Shown here piece after piece: positions 1-9,873 of a stretch of DNA of 64,000 nucleotides. Under the pieces are notes generated by a model. It had not been told where the DNA came from, searched no databases, and saw nothing but the letters and a program-made list of their open reading frames with translations. The stretch is from Desulfobacterales bacterium. GTDB taxonomy: Bacteria; Desulfobacterota; Desulfobacteria; Desulfobacterales; JADGBH01. Every line of letters begins with the position of its first letter. The first letter of the stretch is position 1. The stretch covers positions 1 through 64,000 of the forward strand of contig JADGBH010000002.1 in NCBI GenBank assembly GCA_015231595.1, in the 5' to 3' direction. A program made the translations under genes and the position numbers.

Positions 1-1
1 A

Positions 2-208
2 ATGACTATACAATCTACAATGTATGAGGAAAAGCTTCTTGAAATTATAAGAAGATTACCGATTGAACGTATATTTCAGGTAGTTGATTTTGCTAATAGT
101 TTGATAAAAGAGGATGAGAAAATTCATCAGCAATGTAATAATGAAAACACTCATTCCCACGTTTCACGTGGGAATGCAACATCGACGCTTTGCGTCCTAT
201 TTTGTTAG
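2..208 (+). pseudogene. Small DUF2281-like ORF truncated by a palindromic repeat
   Basis: The first 40 or so codons (EEKLLEIIRRLP followed by VVDFANSLI) resemble the short DUF2281 family, which often pairs with toxin-like genes. The reading frame then runs into the palindromic repeat that begins near 150, and the last 20 or so residues and the stop codon come from that repeat. No ribosome-binding site is visible because the window starts at the first ATG; an alternative ATG lies at 20. It may be a C-terminally replaced or dead gene. The family call rests on a short stretch and is tentative. Confidence 0.35.
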
Positions 209-288
209 TACGAACGAATTGCTCAAATTTGGATGCATGGGACGCAAAGCGTCCAGCGCTGTGTTCCCACGCAAAGCGTGGGAACGAG
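150..288. repeat. Compound palindromic repeat element (REP/MITE-like)
   Basis: The left half carries two hairpins (CATTCCCACG..CGTGGGAATG and GACGCTTTGCGTC). The right half carries their counterparts in reverse order (GGACGCAAAGCGTCC and GTTCCCACGC..GCGTGGGAAC). The two halves together form an imperfect inverted repeat with arms of about 48 bp. It is richer in G+C than its surroundings. No clear target-site duplication was found. It truncates the preceding small reading frame. Such palindromes are usually multicopy and non-coding; copy number cannot be judged from this window. Confidence 0.7.
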
Positions 289-325
289 CTCAATTACAAA
301 ATAATAATAGGAAATTCAAAAAAAA

Positions 326-577
326 ATGAAATCTATTCGCAAAAAAGTATTTGTGATAATAGAAATCTTCACTTTGTGCATTTATGGACTTTCAAATAAT
401 GCGTTAAATTTGATGGCAAAAACTGACGGAATAATTATTGAAGGTGTCCAGCCGCATAAAATTATAATTGCCCCTGGTCCAATACAAGGCATGGGAAGAG
501 GGGATAAATGGATTTTTTCTTTTCGAGACCTTCGTATTTCCCGTGCTCCTCATATTTGGATTAAAGCAGACAGATGA
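326..577 (+). CDS. Short hypothetical protein (83 aa)
   Basis: An open frame of 83 codons fills the gap between the palindromic repeat and the convergent uvrC. The N-terminus is basic (MKSIRKK) followed by a hydrophobic stretch of about 15 residues, which could be a signal anchor, and the rest is short and basic at the end. An AGGAAA lies 15 bases upstream, rather far. I recognise no family, and it may be a remnant or a chance ORF. Confidence 0.3.
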   Translation: MKSIRKKVFVIIEIFTLCIYGLSNNALNLMAKTDGIIIEGVQPHKIIIAPGPIQGMGRGDKWIFSFRDLRISRAPHIWIKADR

Positions 578-648
578 ATTAAATTTTGGAAATTATCAGC
601 TAAAAATAACTACTGTTCGAATTATTTAGTAAAAAATTTTTCGAAAAC

Positions 649-2463
649 TCAAGAATCTATCAAAATTTCTTTTATTGCTTTAGCTAAGATTTCATTAATT
701 CCTGGTAGTGAGCATATCTCCTCTATGGTTGCTTCGCGAATTCTTTTTATACTACCGAAATGTCTTAAAAGAAATTTTTTACGATTTTCTCCTATTCCTG
801 GAATTGAATCTAATATGGATGTAATGGAAGTTTTTTTTCTTCTATCCCTTTGGAAAGATATTACAAATCTGTGGGCTTCGTCCCTTATTCTTTGAAGAAA
901 AAATAATAAATCTGTTTCTCTTCCGAACATTACAGGATTTGACATCATAGGTTTATAAATTTTATCTTGAGTTTCATTTTTTTGTTCATCTTTTTTTGCG
1001 ATACTGATAATATAAAATTCATTTTCAAGTTTAAGTTCGTTAATAACTGATAGAGCTATGTTTAAATGCCCTTTTCCGCCATCAACCATTAAAATATCGG
1101 GAAATGGTTTGGATTTTTCGCCTTTCCCGTATCGTCTTTTTAAAACTTCTTCCATATAAGCATAATCGTTTTGAATATTAACATTGTTTATTTTATATTT
1201 TCTATAAAGGGCTTTATTTGGCTTTCCGTTTTCAAAAACAACCATGCTCGCAACAGGCTCAGTACCGCTTAGGTTAGAATTATCAAAACATTCGATTCTT
1301 TGGGGGAATTTATTAATTTTAAGTTTTTTTTGAAGACGTTCAAGAATATTAGTGTCTTTTATGGAGGAATCAATTTTATTTTTAAGCTCAATTTTAGCAT
1401 TTTGAGAAGCTATTTCAATAAGCCTTAATTTTTCACCCCTTTGGGGCCATAAAACTTCAATTTTTTTTCCTTTTATGGCTTTTAACCATTCTATCAAAAT
1501 ATTTTTATTTTCAAGCTCATATTGAACAAATATTTCGTCTGGAATAAAAAAATTTTTTTCGTAATATTGGCGAATAAAAGATTCAATAATTTCCGAATCA
1601 GTTTGAATGGAATCGTAAAAAGAAAAATGTTGCGTTCCTGATATAAATCCGCTCCTTACGTAAAGAACTGTAACTAAAGATATATTTTCAGATTTTTCAA
1701 TTACAATAACATCCCTGTCAGTAAAGTCTGTTGTTACAGCTACCTGTTTTTCAAGAGTATTTTTTAAAGATAACAGCTTATCTCTAAGTTTTGCGGCTTT
1801 TTCAAAATCTAATGATTCTGAAGCCTCATACATTTCAGTTTCTATTTTTTTGACAAGGTCTGAAGTCCTATTTTTAAGAAATAAAACTACTTCTTTTACA
1901 TTATTGTTATATTCGTTTTGATCAACTTCATTACAGCATGGTCCAAGACATATACCCATTTGATGATTTAAACATGGTCTTGAGCGCTTAGGTAATTCTT
2001 TTTTTGAACATTTTTTTAGTTTAAATGTCTTATTTATAAGCTTTAAAGTTTGTTTTGCAGAATAAGCTGACGGATATGGCCCAAAATACTGGGCTTTGTC
2101 ATTGACGATTTTCCTTGCTATCGATAAAGAAGGAAAAGGATTTTGAATGTCAAGCCTTAAGGAAATGTGCCGTTTATCATCTTTCAAAACGATATTATAG
2201 CGAGGTTTATGCTTACGTATAAGGCTTGCTTCAAGAAGAAGAGCTTCTTTTTCGGACGAAGTAATTATAGTTTCAAAATTAGATATTTTTTTTACAAGAA
2301 CAGATGTTTTTAAATCAAGCTCTTTATTAGAAAAATATGATGAAATCCGTTTTTTTAAATTCTTTGCTTTTCCAATATATAAAATCGAATTACAATCATC
2401 CTTAAAGATATAGACCCCAGGTGACGAAGAAACAGAAGAAATTTTTTCTTTTAAACTTTCCAT
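649..2463 (-). CDS. uvrC: UvrABC excinuclease subunit C
   Basis: UvrC makes the dual incisions around DNA lesions recognised by UvrA/UvrB. The 604-residue protein has all expected parts: an N-terminal GIY-YIG nuclease (GVYIF then LYIGKAKNL, about residues 15-90), a UVR motif for UvrB contact around 200-235, the RNase H-like C-terminal nuclease (ECFDNSNLSG and VDGGKGHLN), and tandem helix-hairpin-helix motifs at the end (SIPGIGENR, SLPGINEI). Length is normal. It lies 17 bp downstream of uvrB on the same strand, so the two are probably cotranscribed. Confidence 0.97.
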   Translation of the reverse strand: MESLKEKISSVSSSPGVYIFKDDCNSILYIGKAKNLKKRISSYFSNKELDLKTSVLVKKISNFETIITSSEKEALLLEASLIRKHKPRYNIVLKDDKRHISLRLDIQNPFPSLSIARKIVNDKAQYFGPYPSAYSAKQTLKLINKTFKLKKCSKKELPKRSRPCLNHQMGICLGPCCNEVDQNEYNNNVKEVVLFLKNRTSDLVKKIETEMYEASESLDFEKAAKLRDKLLSLKNTLEKQVAVTTDFTDRDVIVIEKSENISLVTVLYVRSGFISGTQHFSFYDSIQTDSEIIESFIRQYYEKNFFIPDEIFVQYELENKNILIEWLKAIKGKKIEVLWPQRGEKLRLIEIASQNAKIELKNKIDSSIKDTNILERLQKKLKINKFPQRIECFDNSNLSGTEPVASMVVFENGKPNKALYRKYKINNVNIQNDYAYMEEVLKRRYGKGEKSKPFPDILMVDGGKGHLNIALSVINELKLENEFYIISIAKKDEQKNETQDKIYKPMMSNPVMFGRETDLLFFLQRIRDEAHRFVISFQRDRRKKTSITSILDSIPGIGENRKKFLLRHFGSIKRIREATIEEICSLPGINEILAKAIKEILIDS

Positions 2464-2480
2464 TTTATTTATGTTTGCGT

Positions 2481-4472
2481 TTAAAATTCAGAGTTCAACA
2501 TTATTTTTTTTAATTCTTTTATTCTGTCACGAATCATAGCGGCTTTTTCAAAAGCAAGTTCTTTTGCGGCTTCTAACATTTCTTTTTCAAGGGATGTTAG
2601 TAATTCCTCGATGTTTTCTGTATCGATTGCTTTTTTGACAAAGGTTGCTACACTTTCGTTAAGTTCTGTTTTTTCTGTATCAAATAAATTAAAAGTTATG
2701 CTTTTTACGATTGTTTGAGGATTTATATTAAACTTTTTGTTGTAGGATTCTTGAATTTCCCTTCTTCTTTGGGTTTCTCCAATCGCTTTTTGCATAGCAG
2801 CAGTAATTTTTTCAGCATACATTATAACTATGCCTTTTACATTTCTTGCGGCTCGGCCACAAGTTTGAACAAGAGATCTTTCTGATCGTAAAAAACCTTC
2901 TTTATCGGCATCAAGTATAGCAACAAGGGAAACTTCTGGAATATCGAGACCTTCTCGTAAAAGATTAATTCCTATAAGCACATCAAAAACACCTTTTCTC
3001 AAATCAGTGATAATTTCCATACGTTCTATAGTTTTAATATCAGAATGAAGATATTTAACTTTTAGTTCTATATCACTGTAATATTCTGATAAATCTTCGG
3101 CCATTCTTTTTGTTAAGGTAGTAATTAAAACTCTTTCGTTTCGCTCTATTCTGATTCTTATTTCTTCTAAAAGGTCATCAACTTGATTTTTAGCATCTCT
3201 TATTTCAATTGGAGGATCAAGAAGTCCTGTAGGCCTAACAATTTGTTCAACTATAAAATTACCAGCTTTTTCTTTTTCATAATCAGCAGGGGTTGCGGAT
3301 ACAAATATTGTTTGAGCTGATCTTTCCCAAAATTCGTCAAACCGTAAAGGCCGATTATCAATAGCTGATGGTAATCTAAATCCATATTCTATAAGGGTTT
3401 CTTTTCGTGATTTATCTCCTTTATACATAGCGCTTATTTGGGGAACAGTTATATGACTTTCGTCTATAAATAATAAAAAATCCTTGGGAAAATAATCGAG
3501 TAGGGTAGGGGGCGGTTCTCCTGGATTCCTTCCTGTAAGATGCCTTGAATAATTTTCAATGCCATTACAATAACCTATTTCCATAAGCATTTCTAAATCA
3601 AAATTAGTTCTTTCTTCAATTCGTTGAGCTTCAATAAGTTTGTTCTGATCTCTAAAAAAATTTACCCGCTCATTTCTTTCAATTGCAACAGCTTCAATTA
3701 TTTTATTACGAGTAATTGCTTTTGTTACATAATGGGTAGCTGGATATATTGTAATATGATTTAATTTTTTTATTATTGACCCTCTTAAAGGATCAATTTC
3801 AGCTATGGAATCAACTATGTCTCCGAAAAAATCAATTCTGACAGCCTTGTCTTCTTCATAAGCTGGAAATATTTCAACTCGATCGCCTCGAACTCTGAAT
3901 ACACCTCTATGGAAATCTACATCGTTTCTTGTATATTGAACATTAACAAGATTTAATAGCAGTTTATCTCTGGGAAATTCCATGTCTATATCTATATCAA
4001 TCCGCATTTCAAGATAATCGTCAGGAGCTCCAAGCCCGTAAATACATGATACACTTGAAACTACTATTACATCTCGTCTTCCAACAACAGACCTTGTAGC
4101 GGAATGTCTTAGTTTATCTATTATTTCGTTTATTGCCGAGTCTTTTTGTATGTAAGTATCAGTTGAAGGTATATACGCTTCAGGCTGATAATAGTCATAA
4201 TAGCTTACAAAATATTCAACGGCATTTTCAGGAAAAAATGCTTTAAACTCGTTATAAAGCTGAGCGGCAAGGGTTTTATTTGGAGCAACAATCAGAGTAG
4301 GCTTGCAGACATTTGCTATCACATTTGCCATTGTGAATGTTTTTCCAGAGCCTGTAACTCCAAGCAAAACCTGATATTTTTCTCCAGCTAATACGTCTTT
4401 TGTTAAAGCTTTTATAGCTTCAGGCTGATCACCTTTTGGTTCAAATTCTGATATAAGTTTAAAACATGTCAT
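2481..4472 (-). CDS. uvrB: UvrABC excinuclease subunit B
   Basis: UvrB is the damage-verifying helicase-like subunit of nucleotide excision repair. The 663-residue product starts with the typical [11 protein letters not shown] segment. It shows Walker A GVTGSGKT near residue 40, the beta-hairpin [12 protein letters not shown], the DEAD-type box DESH, helicase motif VI (QTCGRAARN), and a C-terminal UVR motif ([17 protein letters not shown]) that pairs with UvrC. No residues appear missing. It is followed closely by uvrC and preceded by a Uma2-type gene 15 bp upstream. Confidence 0.97.
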   Translation of the reverse strand: MTCFKLISEFEPKGDQPEAIKALTKDVLAGEKYQVLLGVTGSGKTFTMANVIANVCKPTLIVAPNKTLAAQLYNEFKAFFPENAVEYFVSYYDYYQPEAYIPSTDTYIQKDSAINEIIDKLRHSATRSVVGRRDVIVVSSVSCIYGLGAPDDYLEMRIDIDIDMEFPRDKLLLNLVNVQYTRNDVDFHRGVFRVRGDRVEIFPAYEEDKAVRIDFFGDIVDSIAEIDPLRGSIIKKLNHITIYPATHYVTKAITRNKIIEAVAIERNERVNFFRDQNKLIEAQRIEERTNFDLEMLMEIGYCNGIENYSRHLTGRNPGEPPPTLLDYFPKDFLLFIDESHITVPQISAMYKGDKSRKETLIEYGFRLPSAIDNRPLRFDEFWERSAQTIFVSATPADYEKEKAGNFIVEQIVRPTGLLDPPIEIRDAKNQVDDLLEEIRIRIERNERVLITTLTKRMAEDLSEYYSDIELKVKYLHSDIKTIERMEIITDLRKGVFDVLIGINLLREGLDIPEVSLVAILDADKEGFLRSERSLVQTCGRAARNVKGIVIMYAEKITAAMQKAIGETQRRREIQESYNKKFNINPQTIVKSITFNLFDTEKTELNESVATFVKKAIDTENIEELLTSLEKEMLEAAKELAFEKAAMIRDRIKELKKIMLNSEF

Positions 4473-4487
4473 ATTTTTTTAAAAGTC

Positions 4488-5063
4488 TTAATTAAAAGCT
4501 AAATCTAAGTTAATCGTTAAGCCTTGAATATTTATTATATCAAGATTTCCTTTCCCATCATGGATAATAGGCTTGCTGTATTTTTTATTTTCATTTAGCA
4601 AATAAATAAAAATTATTTTGTTTTCTGTATCGACAATCCAGTATTCTTTGACTTTATTTTTTTCATATAAATTAACTTTTGTAATATGATCTTTAGATGC
4701 AGTCGATGGAGATAAAATTTCAATAATGAAATCAGGAGCACCAAGACAACCTTTATCGTCAAGCTTTGATCGGTCACATATAACTGAAATATCAGGCTGA
4801 ACTATAGTTTCTATATCTTTATCATGTTCATCGGATTTGTTTGGCAGGCGAACATCGAATGGAGCTGAATATACTTCGCATTCTTTTCCAAATAAGAAAT
4901 TATGAATTTGAGCAAATAAATTACCTGATATTCGTTGATGTTTTCTCGAAGGAGAAGCCATACAATAAGGAATTCCTTCAATAAGCTCCCATCTTTCTTC
5001 ATTATTCCATTTGCAGTAGTCGCTATAAGTGTATTTTTCTTTTTTTAATGACGGCTGTCCCAT
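4488..5063 (-). CDS. Uma2 family (DUF820) putative PD-(D/E)xK endonuclease
   Basis: A 191-residue Uma2/DUF820 protein. The restriction-endonuclease-like core is visible as QPDISVI, then DFIIEILSPST and the downstream K of ITKVNLYEKNKVKEYWIVD, which matches the PD..E..K arrangement of the fold. An N-terminal YSDYCKWNNEERWELIEG segment is typical of the family. Biological role is unknown; these genes are scattered and multicopy in cyanobacteria and some Desulfobacterota. Here it sits between cysS (20 bp away) and uvrB (15 bp), so it is probably transcribed with housekeeping genes. Confidence 0.85.
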   Translation of the reverse strand: MGQPSLKKEKYTYSDYCKWNNEERWELIEGIPYCMASPSRKHQRISGNLFAQIHNFLFGKECEVYSAPFDVRLPNKSDEHDKDIETIVQPDISVICDRSKLDDKGCLGAPDFIIEILSPSTASKDHITKVNLYEKNKVKEYWIVDTENKIIFIYLLNENKKYSKPIIHDGKGNLDIINIQGLTINLDLAFN

Positions 5064-5083
5064 AGTCTTTACCTTTTTTAGTT

Positions 5084-6529
5084 TTATTTAATCTTCCAAA
5101 TAGTCCCTTCAGGCCTATCTTCAAGTATAATTCCCATATCTTCGAGTTCTTTTCTTGTCGAATCTGCTTCTGCGAAATTCTTATTTTTTCGAGCGTCAGA
5201 CCTTTTTTTTATCATGTTATCAATAGTGTGGATATCAATATTTTTCTTTTTAATAAACATTAATTTAGTTTTTTCAAAGTAATTTGAAGGGTTTTCTTCC
5301 AATATGCCAAAAATTTTTCCCATCCGAATGATATCTTCTTTATCTACTTTGAGTTCATGTATTTCTTCTTTAGATAGATTTTTTTTCTTTAAATCAAGGA
5401 ATTTATTGATAGTTCTTACAGCATCGAAAATTATTCCTATAGCTTTAGCTGTGTTAAAATCATCATCCATAGCTTCACAAAAGCTTTTCAAATATTTTCC
5501 AGGATGTTGCTCAGTTAATTTTTCTTTTTTATGTGTTTTTAATAGCATATCAATGCGCTCAATAAGGGAATATATCTTATCAAGACTTATCCGAGCGTCT
5601 TCCATAACTTTATCATTGAAATCAATTGGGCTTCTATAATGGTTTGAAAGTAAAAAAAGCCTTATTATATCTGAATGATATTCAGCTCTAATGTCTTTAA
5701 TCATCATAAAATTACCGAGGGATTTGGACATTTTTTCATTATTGATATTGACAAAACCGTTATGTACCCAGTATCGAGCGAATTCTTTTCCTGAAGCTGC
5801 TTCTGATTGAGCAATTTCATTTTCATGGTGGGGAAATATTAAATCTTTACCTCCTCCATGAATATCAAATGTTTCTCCTAAAAATCTTTCACTCATGGCA
5901 GAACATTCAATATGCCATCCAGGCCGTCCTTTTCCCCAAGGACTTTCCCAAAAGGGCTCGTCTTCTTTTGCTTTTTTCCATAAAGCAAAATCAAAAGGAT
6001 TTTTTTTGTTTGGATTGATTTCTATTCTTGCTCCTGCTTCCATTTCATCAAGACTTCTTTTGGAAAGCTTTCCATAGTTTTTAAAAAGCTCCACTGAGAA
6101 ATATACATCTCCATCAACTGCATACGCAAAACTTTTATCTATAAGTTTTTGTATTATGTTTATTATTTCATCGATATTTTCAGTTGCTTTTGGCTCAATA
6201 GTAGCTCTTTCAACGTTAAGAGAATCCATATCTTGGTAAAATTCTTCGATATATTTTTCAGCAACTTGTTTTGGGTCAATGTTTAATTCTTTTGCTCTAT
6301 TTATTATTTTATCATCAATATCAGTAAAATTTCTAACATAAGTTAATTTTAGACCTTTAAATTTTAAATATCTTGCAATAACATCAAAGACTATTGCGGA
6401 CCGAGCATGGCCAATATGACAAGAATCATAAACAGTTGGGCCACATACATACATTCTTGCTTCATTAGGGTGTACTGGTATAAAATCTTCTTTTTTTCCT
6501 GTTAATGTATTATAAATTTTAAGACTCAT
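5084..6529 (-). CDS. cysS: Cysteinyl-tRNA synthetase
   Basis: Class I aminoacyl-tRNA synthetase charging tRNA-Cys. The 481-residue protein has the HIGH signature (SCHIGHAR), the KMSKS loop (EKMSKSLGN), zinc ligands including Cys in CGPTVYDS and in the HIECSAM region, and HHENEIAQSEA. The C-terminal anticodon-binding region (RSDARKNKNFAEAD) is complete. ispF lies 6 bp upstream on the same strand, an arrangement also seen in other bacteria. Confidence 0.97.
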   Translation of the reverse strand: MSLKIYNTLTGKKEDFIPVHPNEARMYVCGPTVYDSCHIGHARSAIVFDVIARYLKFKGLKLTYVRNFTDIDDKIINRAKELNIDPKQVAEKYIEEFYQDMDSLNVERATIEPKATENIDEIINIIQKLIDKSFAYAVDGDVYFSVELFKNYGKLSKRSLDEMEAGARIEINPNKKNPFDFALWKKAKEDEPFWESPWGKGRPGWHIECSAMSERFLGETFDIHGGGKDLIFPHHENEIAQSEAASGKEFARYWVHNGFVNINNEKMSKSLGNFMMIKDIRAEYHSDIIRLFLLSNHYRSPIDFNDKVMEDARISLDKIYSLIERIDMLLKTHKKEKLTEQHPGKYLKSFCEAMDDDFNTAKAIGIIFDAVRTINKFLDLKKKNLSKEEIHELKVDKEDIIRMGKIFGILEENPSNYFEKTKLMFIKKKNIDIHTIDNMIKKRSDARKNKNFAEADSTRKELEDMGIILEDRPEGTIWKIK

Positions 6530-6535
6530 AAAAAA

Positions 6536-7012
6536 TCACTCACTTTTTTTTAAAAGGGTTACACACATTGCTCCAATAGCATCTTCTTGACCTATTATAC
6601 CTAAACCTTCAGTTGTTGTAGCTTTAATATTGACTCTATCTAAATTTATTTGTAGAGTTTCAGAAATTTTTTTTTGCATTGATTCTCTATGGGGGGAGAT
6701 TTTAGGTTTTTCAGCAAAAATAGTGGAATCAATATTGATTATTGAAAAACCTTGTTTTCTTATCATTTCATAAGTTTTTTTGAGGAGAATGATGCTGTAT
6801 ATGTCTTTAAACTGTGGGTCCGTATCTGGGAAATGCATTCCTATATCTCCCATGCAAGCTGCTCCTAAAAGGGCATCACATATTGCATGAACAAGGACAT
6901 CAGCATCTGAATGACCAAGAAGGCCTTTTATATAAGGTATTTCTATTCCTCCAAGAATTAACTTTCTGCCTATAGATAATCTATGGACATCATATCCCAT
7001 ACCAATTCGCAT
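6536..7012 (-). CDS. ispF: 2-C-methyl-D-erythritol 2,4-cyclodiphosphate synthase
   Basis: IspF catalyses cyclisation of CDP-methylerythritol 2-phosphate in the MEP isoprenoid pathway. At 158 residues it is full length, with the N-terminal metal-binding signature GYDVHRL, the SDADVLVHAICDALLGA motif, DIGMHFPDTD, and a C-terminal TTTEGLGIIG. It is the first gene of the ispF-cysS-Uma2-uvrB-uvrC run on the minus strand. The 240-bp gap upstream separates it from the divergent MFS gene and should hold both promoters, though none is clear. Confidence 0.96.
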   Translation of the reverse strand: MRIGMGYDVHRLSIGRKLILGGIEIPYIKGLLGHSDADVLVHAICDALLGAACMGDIGMHFPDTDPQFKDIYSIILLKKTYEMIRKQGFSIINIDSTIFAEKPKISPHRESMQKKISETLQINLDRVNIKATTTEGLGIIGQEDAIGAMCVTLLKKSE

Positions 7013-7254
7013 AAGTATTTCTCCTTAAATTTTTTAATGATAAAGATTTGGAGTTAATAGACTTTAAAAATAACTTTTTCAAGAATTTTTAGTTTTTATT
7101 AATGTGGTATACTTAATGGCTAAAAAGATTTGATGAAAAAAAATATTGAATAATTAATGAATTTTGTTTATCGATATAGTCTTTAAATTTAATAAAGTGG
7201 AAATATTATAATTATGTATTACCATTTTAACTAAAACAATGTAAGGCGATTATT

Positions 7255-9696
7255 ATGGAGAAAGAAAAAAAACCAAATATTAAAAGAAGGCTTTTGTTAT
7301 GTGTTTTAGGCATTTTGCTGCTCGCCCAAGTGTTTAATGCGAGTCTTAGTATTTCATCATTTGAAAAATTATACATTAATACTTTGATTTCAAACTATTC
7401 AGTTGTTGCAAGAGATTTTCAAAGGAATATTTCCAGTGCTGTCAGATTTGGAAAGCCTTTGGAAAAATTTTATGGAATACACAGCCTTTTGGCGGAGGTG
7501 AAAAAAAATAATGTTGAGCTTAACAATGCATCAGTTTTTTTGCCTAATGGAAATATTTTATATAGTTTAGATGAGAAAATAATTAGAGATAAGCAAGCAG
7601 AGAAGTTAAGGATTGACTTTGCAAGGGAGATGGACAAAACAGGTAAAGAAGCTATAAAAATTATATTGCATGAAAAAACTTACAATATATTACTTCCCAT
7701 ATTTGATAGAACTAAAAATTGGCTAGGCACTGTTAATATATCCTTTAAAGAAGAAACAGTAAGAAATAAAATTATAAAAATTATATGGCTTAATCTTCAA
7801 TATTTAGCTTTAACTACTTTAATTGCGGGCATACTTTTATATTTAAGCTTTAACTACTTTATAAAATTAGATAAGGTGCCTTCAAGATTAAGGATTTATT
7901 TAATTTTATTTTTAATCGTTGGTGTCGCTCAAATTGCCTATTCAACATTTAATATTAAAATTTTCCAAAGCAATTATATCGATATTATAAGAACTAAATC
8001 ATTGCAACTTAGCAGCCTTGTAAAAAATGATATTGACTTTTTGCTGGGAAAAGGCATCAAAATAAATAAACTAATTAAAATAGATACCTTATTAAGTGAA
8101 ATTATTCAAGTTACACCAGAAATAGATGATATGCAGATCGTTAATATCAGTAATGATCTGCTTTATTTTGCAAACAAAAAAGGAGTTGTAAATGTAAAGA
8201 AAATTGAAAATTTTACACATCAGGAACAAGATCTTACAGGACAAATGGCTCAGATTTATGCAATTAAATTCCCTTTAATGAAACAAGATACTGTTGAAGG
8301 TTATTTGAAAGTTAATTTATCACGACAAGTAATAGGGAGTAAAATTAAAGAAATAATATTAGACGCGATTACTGTAGTTGTTATATCTTTTCTTCTTATT
8401 GTTGAATTAACGATCTTTCTTATGATTTTTTTAAAGAAGCAAATTGAGCAATTAACACGAAAAAAAGGAGAAAAAATTGAAGTTCGTTCTGAAGAATTAT
8501 ATGGCTTAATAAGGCCAGCTGCATTTATATATTTTTTTGGTTCATTTCTTGCCAGTTCATTTTTACCCCTTTATGCTGGAGAATTATATAAAACACCTAT
8601 TTGGGGATTAAAAAAAGATTTTGTCATAGGACTTCCCATTTCTTCAGAAATGCTATTTGTTGGAATTGCAATAATTTTAGCAGGAGGTATTATTGATAGA
8701 AAAGGATGGCACTGGTCATTTTTTATTGGAGTTGCATTTAGTACTATTGGAGCTTTTTTATGCGGGATAGCCAATAATGTAATTCAATTTATTGTATATA
8801 GGGGAATTAGTGGCTTTGGCTATGGATTATCATGGCTCGCTTGTCAAGGCTATGTAGTTGAACATACTGACTCTACCTGCAGAGCTAAAGGAATTTCTAA
8901 TCTTGTATCAGGAATTTTTGCTGGAAGTATATGCGGAGGTGCTGTTGGAGGCATGCTTTCGGAAAGAATTGGGTATGCACCAGTATTTTTCGTTGCATCA
9001 TTCATAATGATTTTATCTCTTTTATTTGTGTTGGGCTTCATGGGAGATGTTATAATACAACCTATATTTGATAAAGCTAAGCAAAAAATAGGATTTAAAA
9101 AGCTTTTACAATTTATATTTAACAAAAATATACTCATATTGATCCTTTTCAGCAGTATTCCTGGAGCTCTATGCTTTGTAGGAATAATGTATTATTTAAC
9201 TCCAATTTATTTAAAAAGCCTTGATGTTTCTCAATCAAACATTGCACGAGCTTTAATGGTATATGGTTTATCCATGATATATTTGGCTCCTTTAATAAGT
9301 CACTTTGTTGACAAATCCAGTGATAAAAAAATATATGTAACTATAAGCGGAATTTTTGGAGGCATGGCTTTACTCACGTTCTATGTTTTAGATGGTTTTA
9401 TGGCAGCCATAGTTATTATTTTCCTTTTAAGTCTTTCAAATAGTTTTGGGTTTGCATCAAGAATTATTTTTGCTTTAACTACAAAGATTGCAAAAGATAT
9501 TGGAGAGGGGAAATCTATGGGAATTTATTTTGCCCTTGAAAGAGTTGGACAAGTAATAGGACCTATCATTCTTGCATTAGCTGTCGCTATGAGCGGCATA
9601 AGAAACGGCGTTGTAGTAATTGGATTTATTTATATGTTGATTACTCTTATGTTTATATTTGGAACTATTACTTTTAGAGGAAAAAATGCTAATTAA
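7255..9696 (+). CDS. MFS transporter with two N-terminal extracytoplasmic sensor-like modules
   Basis: The 813-residue protein has a first half unlike normal MFS carriers. A TM helix (about 13-33) is followed by a 140-residue extracytoplasmic segment and a TM helix (about 178-205). A second TM (about 212-232), a second extracytoplasmic segment of about 135 residues and another TM (about 371-397) follow. Residues about 425-813 form a 12-helix MFS unit (for example GAFLCGIANN, YRGISGFGYGLSW, GAVGGMLSERIGY). The duplicated TM-loop-TM pattern resembles Cache/dCache sensors of chemoreceptors and kinases. Substrate is unknown. It appears to be a single-gene unit divergent from ispF. Confidence 0.8.
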   Translation: MEKEKKPNIKRRLLLCVLGILLLAQVFNASLSISSFEKLYINTLISNYSVVARDFQRNISSAVRFGKPLEKFYGIHSLLAEVKKNNVELNNASVFLPNGNILYSLDEKIIRDKQAEKLRIDFAREMDKTGKEAIKIILHEKTYNILLPIFDRTKNWLGTVNISFKEETVRNKIIKIIWLNLQYLALTTLIAGILLYLSFNYFIKLDKVPSRLRIYLILFLIVGVAQIAYSTFNIKIFQSNYIDIIRTKSLQLSSLVKNDIDFLLGKGIKINKLIKIDTLLSEIIQVTPEIDDMQIVNISNDLLYFANKKGVVNVKKIENFTHQEQDLTGQMAQIYAIKFPLMKQDTVEGYLKVNLSRQVIGSKIKEIILDAITVVVISFLLIVELTIFLMIFLKKQIEQLTRKKGEKIEVRSEELYGLIRPAAFIYFFGSFLASSFLPLYAGELYKTPIWGLKKDFVIGLPISSEMLFVGIAIILAGGIIDRKGWHWSFFIGVAFSTIGAFLCGIANNVIQFIVYRGISGFGYGLSWLACQGYVVEHTDSTCRAKGISNLVSGIFAGSICGGAVGGMLSERIGYAPVFFVASFIMILSLLFVLGFMGDVIIQPIFDKAKQKIGFKKLLQFIFNKNILILILFSSIPGALCFVGIMYYLTPIYLKSLDVSQSNIARALMVYGLSMIYLAPLISHFVDKSSDKKIYVTISGIFGGMALLTFYVLDGFMAAIVIIFLLSLSNSFGFASRIIFALTTKIAKDIGEGKSMGIYFALERVGQVIGPIILALAVAMSGIRNGVVVIGFIYMLITLMFIFGTITFRGKNAN

Positions 9697-9724
9697 TGAT
9701 ATGTTTATCAATAATATTAAAATG

Positions 9725-9748
9725 TGACTAAGGCTAAAAATATTAAAT
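9725..9748 (+). repeat. 24-bp intergenic repeat, copy 1
   Basis: This 24-mer begins TGACTAAGGCTAAAAAT and recurs exactly, in the opposite orientation, at 58541-58564. Both copies are intergenic. The 12-base core CTAAGGCTAAAA also occurs on the minus strand in the ribBA leader near 29875-29886. Confidence 0.6.
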
Positions 9749-9873
9749 GTAGAGAATAATTTATTTTTTTATTGATATTCTTATCAATAGTAATAAAGCC
9801 ATTCTAAAATTTCTATTTTTTAAACTGATTTCTTTCTTCTCGTCAATTTTTTAAGTTTTAAGGAAATATCGGA

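Noticed and set aside
7013..7254. RNA gene or regulatory RNA in the ispF-MFS divergent gap
   Set aside because: No cloverleaf, strong hairpin or conserved motif was visible; the sequence is simply AT-rich.
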